A model generated the notes under the pieces. That model had not been told where the DNA came from. It saw only the letters and a list, made by a program, of their open reading frames with translations, and did not search any database. Below, piece by piece: positions 61,094-64,000 of a stretch of 64,000 nt of DNA (positions are counted from its first letter, which is position 1; each line of letters opens with the position of its first letter). The translations under genes were made by a program, and so were the position numbers. The stretch comes from Allobosea sp. WAO (lineage in GTDB: Bacteria; Pseudomonadota; Alphaproteobacteria; Rhizobiales; Beijerinckiaceae), in NCBI RefSeq assembly GCF_001509835.1, contig NZ_JXTJ01000008.1, positions 372,001 to 436,000 of the forward strand. Reading direction: 5' to 3'.

Positions 61094-61184
61094 TGCCCTG
61101 TCGAAATCTGTCACACAACGCTTGCAACCGTCGCCGAGGTTCGTTAGACCCACGCCATCCGACGCGACGCACCGCGCGCCCGTT

Positions 61185-61258
61185 GGGGGATCGTCTAACG
61201 GTAGGACCCCAGACTCTGACTCTGGTTGTCTAGGTTCGAATCCTAGTCCCCCAGCCAT
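61185..61258 (+). tRNA. tRNA-Gln(CUG)
   Basis: Cloverleaf readable by eye: acceptor TGGGGGA pairs with TCCCCCA, anticodon stem CCAGA/TCTGG with loop CTCTGAC (anticodon CUG), T-loop GGTTCGAATCC, discriminator G and an encoded CCA at 61256-61258. Confidence 0.96.
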
Positions 61259-61646
61259 TCATAAGTCTCTGACTTGTTTGGCTTTTGCGCCTACGGCGTT
61301 TGCTGGTTTCACCAGTCCTATTCGAACCTTTTTCGCTGGGCGCGCCGCGTGGGCGCGGAGCCCGGGGCATGGTGTATTTAGCCTCTGTATTTGTACCAGG
61401 CGGAGGTCGGCCCGATCTGGGCGCTCAATCTGACCATGGAGAGCTGCCTGTCCCGGCCGCGCCGCGCTCGCTCTGGTTGGGCTCCGAGAGAAGTGCATCG
61501 GCCTCGCCTCAGTTCGCTGCCGAATCCAGGTCGGGCGGACGAAAGTCGCGGGGGAGCGATGCCCCGCGATTTCGCGGCGGCGCGACACTCCAAGACTTCC
61601 GGCCAGCGAGGAACGATCCCAGTCCTCAGTCGGTGACCTGAACCGC
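61259..61646. other. Intergenic stretch between tRNA-Gln and the RTX gene
   Basis: About 390 bases. Open frames exist on both strands but lack ribosome sites and family resemblance. No integrase or duplicated tRNA 3' end was noted within the window. Confidence 0.45.
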
Positions 61647-61674
61647 AAAAAAGGGCGCCGGTGTGGGCGCCCTT
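61647..61674 (-). terminator. Intrinsic terminator of the RTX gene
   Basis: On the minus strand AAGGGCGCC, loop CACACC, GGCGCCCTT, then T-run; 31 bases after the stop. Confidence 0.92.
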
Positions 61675-61704
61675 CTGGTTTTCGTGCGGGTGTGTCGTTC
61701 AGGC

Positions 61705-64000
61705 TCAGGCGAAGCGGAAGTCGTCCTGGGCGAGGCTGGTGAGCTGGATGCCCTTGAGGGTCAGCGAGGTGTCGGCATCGACGGTGAAGACCGTGTCGGC
61801 ACCGCTCTGGGTCGCGGCGGCGATCGCCGCGTCGAAATCGGCGAAGACGCCCGTATCGAACTCCAGCACGTCCGAGGATGAGCCGGTCGTCCTGAAGTCG
61901 GTGATCACGTCCTTGCCGAAGCCGGCCGCGAAGACGAAGACGTCGTGGCCGGAGCCGCCGGTCAGGATGTCGTCGCCGGCCCCGCCCTCGATGCGGTCAT
62001 CGCCCGAGCCGCCGTCGATCACGTCGTTGCCGGCGCCGCCGAAGACGAGGTCGTCGCCCGAGCCGGCATCGACGACGTCGTCGCCTTCGCCGGCCTCGAC
62101 GCGGTCATTGCCGGAGCCGGCCTTGATCACGTCGTTGCCGGTGCCGCCGTAGACGTCGTCGTCGCCCGAGCCGCCATCGAGCGCGTCGTCGCCTTCGCCG
62201 CCCCAGAGGGTGTCGTTGCCGGCGCCGCCCTTCAGCGTGTCGTTGCCGGCCCCGCCATCGAAGGCATCGTCGCCATTGCCGCCGGTGACGACGTCGTTGC
62301 CGGCGCCGAAGAGCAGCTTCTCGATGTTGACGAAGCTGTTCGTGCCGATGCCTTCGCCCGAGGCCTTGCCGGCGGAAAAGTCGACGCTGATCGCGCCGGT
62401 CGCAGCCGAGAGGTCGAGCGTGTCGAAGCCGTCGCCGCCATCGATCACGTCATGGCCCGCTCCGGCGACGATGATGTCGTCGCCGCCACCGGCCCGGATC
62501 ACGTCGTCGCCGGCGCCGCCGGCGAGGCGATTGGCGCCAGCATCGCCGATCAGGACGTCGTTGCCGGCGCCGCCGATGACGTTCTCGATCGAGATCAGCT
62601 CGTCCTCGCCGCTCTCCTCGCCGAAGGCCGTGCCCTGCGACAGGTCGACGGTGACGCCGGCGGTGTCGTCGGAGTAGTCGGCGGTGTCGCTGCCTTCGCC
62701 GCCATCGAGCAGATCGTCGTTCGCGCCGCCGACCAGGACGTCGTCGCCCGCGCCGCCGAACAGCTGATCGTCGCCGGCGCCGCCCTTGAGGACGTCGTCG
62801 CCATCCTCGCCATGCAGTTCGTCATCGCCGTCGCCGCCCTCGACCACGTCGTTCCCCGCACCGGCCAGAACGACATCGTCGCCAGCACCGGCCAGGATCA
62901 CGTCGTCGCCGACCGTCCCGACGAGCGCGTCGTCGCCAGGAGTGCCGACCGGGACGTAAGGCGCGACCGTGACCATGACGGTCGCGCTGGCGCTGCCGCC
63001 CTTGCCGTCCGAGACGGTGTAGGCGAACGACGCCTCGCCGGAGAAGCCGTCAGCCGGTGTGAAGACGATCCTGCCTTCGGCATCCAGCGCGACGCTGCCG
63101 CCGATGCCGGCGACGACCGACTGGATCGTCAGGATGTCGCCATCTGCATCCGTGTCGTTGCCGAGCAGCGCCGCCGGATCGATGACCAGCGCCGCGCCAT
63201 AGGCCGTGCCGAACCCGGTATCGTCACCCGCAACAGGAATGGCGTTCGGTGGGTTGATGGTCAGGCTGACCGTGGCCTCGCTGGTGCCGCCACGCCCGTC
63301 ATTGACCAGCACGGTGAAGCTGTCCTGGCCGGTGAAGCCATTAGTCGGCGTGTAGCGGTAGGTGCCGTCCGTGTAGACGAAGACCGTGCCGTGGGCGGCA
63401 CCCTGCTTGAGGCTGAAGATCAGCGACGAGCCGGCGTCCGCATCCGACGCCGTGACCTGGCCGGTGACCAGGGTGTTCATCAGGCCGGCGGCCTCGCCGT
63501 TCGTCGCCGTCGGCGCGTGGTTCACCGGCAGCGTGTCGCCGGCATTGGCGATCTTGACGAAGTGGACATCGTCGAGCGCCACGCCCGCGCCCCAGGAGTC
63601 CTTGACGCCGGTATCCATGAATTCCAGCCGGTTGGAGCCGTTGCCGGAGCCGCCCTTCACCTCGAAGCTCAGCGTCGTCCAGCTCGCGCTGGTCTGCGGC
63701 GGCAGGCCGTCGAAGATGACCTCGCCATTCCACAGCACGATGATGCCGTCGTCATAGCGCCCGGTGTCTGAGTCCGAGAGCGAGAAGCTGACCCGGTAGG
63801 TCGCCCCGGTCTCCGCCAGCGAGATCGTCTGGCCGATCTTGTTGCGGGCCGTCTGGCCGGCACCGTCCATGTCGATCCAGATCCGGCCATCCTTGGCGAC
63901 GACGCCGCCATAATTGTCGAGATGCTGCTCGATGCGCTTGAAGTTGACGTTCGTCCAGCCGAGGATCTGGCCGTCGAGGTTGCGGTAGCCCCAGTCGGAG
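61705..64000 (-). CDS. RTX (hemolysin-type calcium-binding) secreted protein, 5' part cut by window edge
   Basis: 765 residues visible, open at the right edge. From N to C: a lectin/DUF642-like beta-sandwich (WIDMDGAGQTARNKIGQTI, FMDTGVKDSWGAGVALDDVHFVKI), two cadherin/Ig-like repeats of about 95 residues (YRYTPTNGFTGQDSFTVLVNDGRGG, then FTPADGFSGEASFAYTVSDGKGG), about 35 GGxGxDxxx nonapeptides in several blocks, and the C-terminal GHDVFVFAAGFGKDVITDF with a closing FRFA, typical of type I secretion substrates. Probably an exported adhesin or surface-layer/biofilm protein; no secretion genes are in the window. Confidence 0.9.
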   Translation of the reverse strand, partial: SDWGYRNLDGQILGWTNVNFKRIEQHLDNYGGVVAKDGRIWIDMDGAGQTARNKIGQTISLAETGATYRVSFSLSDSDTGRYDDGIIVLWNGEVIFDGLPPQTSASWTTLSFEVKGGSGNGSNRLEFMDTGVKDSWGAGVALDDVHFVKIANAGDTLPVNHAPTATNGEAAGLMNTLVTGQVTASDADAGSSLIFSLKQGAAHGTVFVYTDGTYRYTPTNGFTGQDSFTVLVNDGRGGTSEATVSLTINPPNAIPVAGDDTGFGTAYGAALVIDPAALLGNDTDADGDILTIQSVVAGIGGSVALDAEGRIVFTPADGFSGEASFAYTVSDGKGGSASATVMVTVAPYVPVGTPGDDALVGTVGDDVILAGAGDDVVLAGAGNDVVEGGDGDDELHGEDGDDVLKGGAGDDQLFGGAGDDVLVGGANDDLLDGGEGSDTADYSDDTAGVTVDLSQGTAFGEESGEDELISIENVIGGAGNDVLIGDAGANRLAGGAGDDVIRAGGGDDIIVAGAGHDVIDGGDGFDTLDLSAATGAISVDFSAGKASGEGIGTNSFVNIEKLLFGAGNDVVTGGNGDDAFDGGAGNDTLKGGAGNDTLWGGEGDDALDGGSGDDDVYGGTGNDVIKAGSGNDRVEAGEGDDVVDAGSGDDLVFGGAGNDVIDGGSGDDRIEGGAGDDILTGGSGHDVFVFAAGFGKDVITDFRTTGSSSDVLEFDTGVFADFDAAIAAATQSGADTVFTVDADTSLTLKGIQLTSLAQDDFRFA
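61960..62950 (-). repeat. RTX nonapeptide-coding repeats
   Basis: Within the RTX gene the bases repeat with 27-bp periodicity, encoding GGxGxDxxx units interrupted by two non-RTX spacers (TVDLSQGTAFGEESG and SVDFSAGKASGEGIG). Each unit pair binds Ca2+ in a beta-roll that folds after export. Confidence 0.9.

Noticed and set aside
61185..61258. tRNA-Gln as an integration attachment site
   Set aside because: No integrase gene or repeated tRNA 3' end was seen downstream within the window.
59979..61433. Plus-strand open frame running through glpK and the tRNA
   Set aside because: Out of frame with glpK, Arg-rich, and it crosses the tRNA-Gln gene.
61960..62950. Regular 27-bp periodic repeats resembling a CRISPR array
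   Set aside because: The period is in frame with an RTX protein, units are not identical, and there are no unique spacers or cas genes.
61945..63771. Plus-strand open frame (608 codons) over the RTX repeats
   Set aside because: Antisense of the nonapeptide repeats, giving Ala/Val/Asp-rich repetitive sequence; no ribosome site.

Overview
This is a GC-rich chromosomal window with long dense operons. Gene content points to an alphaproteobacterium of the Rhizobiales (Hyphomicrobiales): class I PHA synthase, short ArgC, TRAP and OFA transporters, a tRNA-Gln beginning TGGGGGA, and an intergenic palindromic repeat of a type common in that order. A Bosea-like genus would fit, but this is an inference from content, not a placement.

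Layout. (1) 1-7.8 kb, minus strand: iron-siderophore uptake locus with an ECF sigma factor, a FecR-type regulator, a TonB-dependent receptor, a FhuD-type binding protein, a fused FhuB-type permease and a truncated FhuF-type reductase. (2) 8.1-11.3 kb: alpha/beta hydrolase divergent from a MarR regulator across a perfect dyad, then two little-known genes. (3) 11.7-30.6 kb: a large acid-catabolism region. A minus operon (aldehyde dehydrogenase, beta-hydroxyacid dehydrogenase, orphan 2-oxoglutarate dehydrogenase E1-like protein, IclR) is divergent from a TakP-type TRAP binding protein. Next comes a methylsuccinyl-CoA dehydrogenase / mesaconyl-CoA isomerase pair, a LysR regulator, an SDR, a D-2-hydroxyacid dehydrogenase, the TRAP membrane subunits, a FAS1-like hydratase and a CitE-type lyase. 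Together these could take a C5 diacid to acetyl-CoA plus pyruvate. (4) 30.6-31.5 kb: IS3-family debris. (5) 31.5-36.9 kb: OFA-family transporter with an NtrC-type two-component system, a 13-bp-arm dyad and a GG-N10-GC sigma-54 promoter.

(6) 36.9-37.9 kb: a second debris region with a collapsed methyltransferase gene and an IS3 fragment. (7) 37.8-42.4 kb: rplM-rpsI, an SDR, agmatinase, and argC. In front of argC lies what reads as an arginine-controlled attenuator: a promoter placed so the transcript begins at the ATG of a 19-codon ORF with consecutive Arg codons, then a terminator and a competing antiterminator. (8) 42.8-49 kb: FAA hydrolase, FadL porin, PHA synthase, a lipoprotein and a YiiX-like hydrolase. 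(9) 49.3-53.7 kb: AlaC-type aminotransferase, homoserine dehydrogenase, GlpX. (10) 53.7-57.5 kb: TetR-controlled adaptor-permease-ATPase exporter. (11) 57.5-61.3 kb: RlmE, Ppx/GppA, glycerol kinase and tRNA-Gln(CUG). (12) 61.7 kb to the right edge: an RTX-type secreted protein cut by the window end.

The most interesting items are the argC leader, the methylsuccinate/mesaconate-type cluster with split TRAP genes, the sigma-54 circuit at the OFA transporter, and a pair of matching ECF-type promoters in the iron locus. No CRISPR array, rRNA, prophage or intact insertion sequence was seen.
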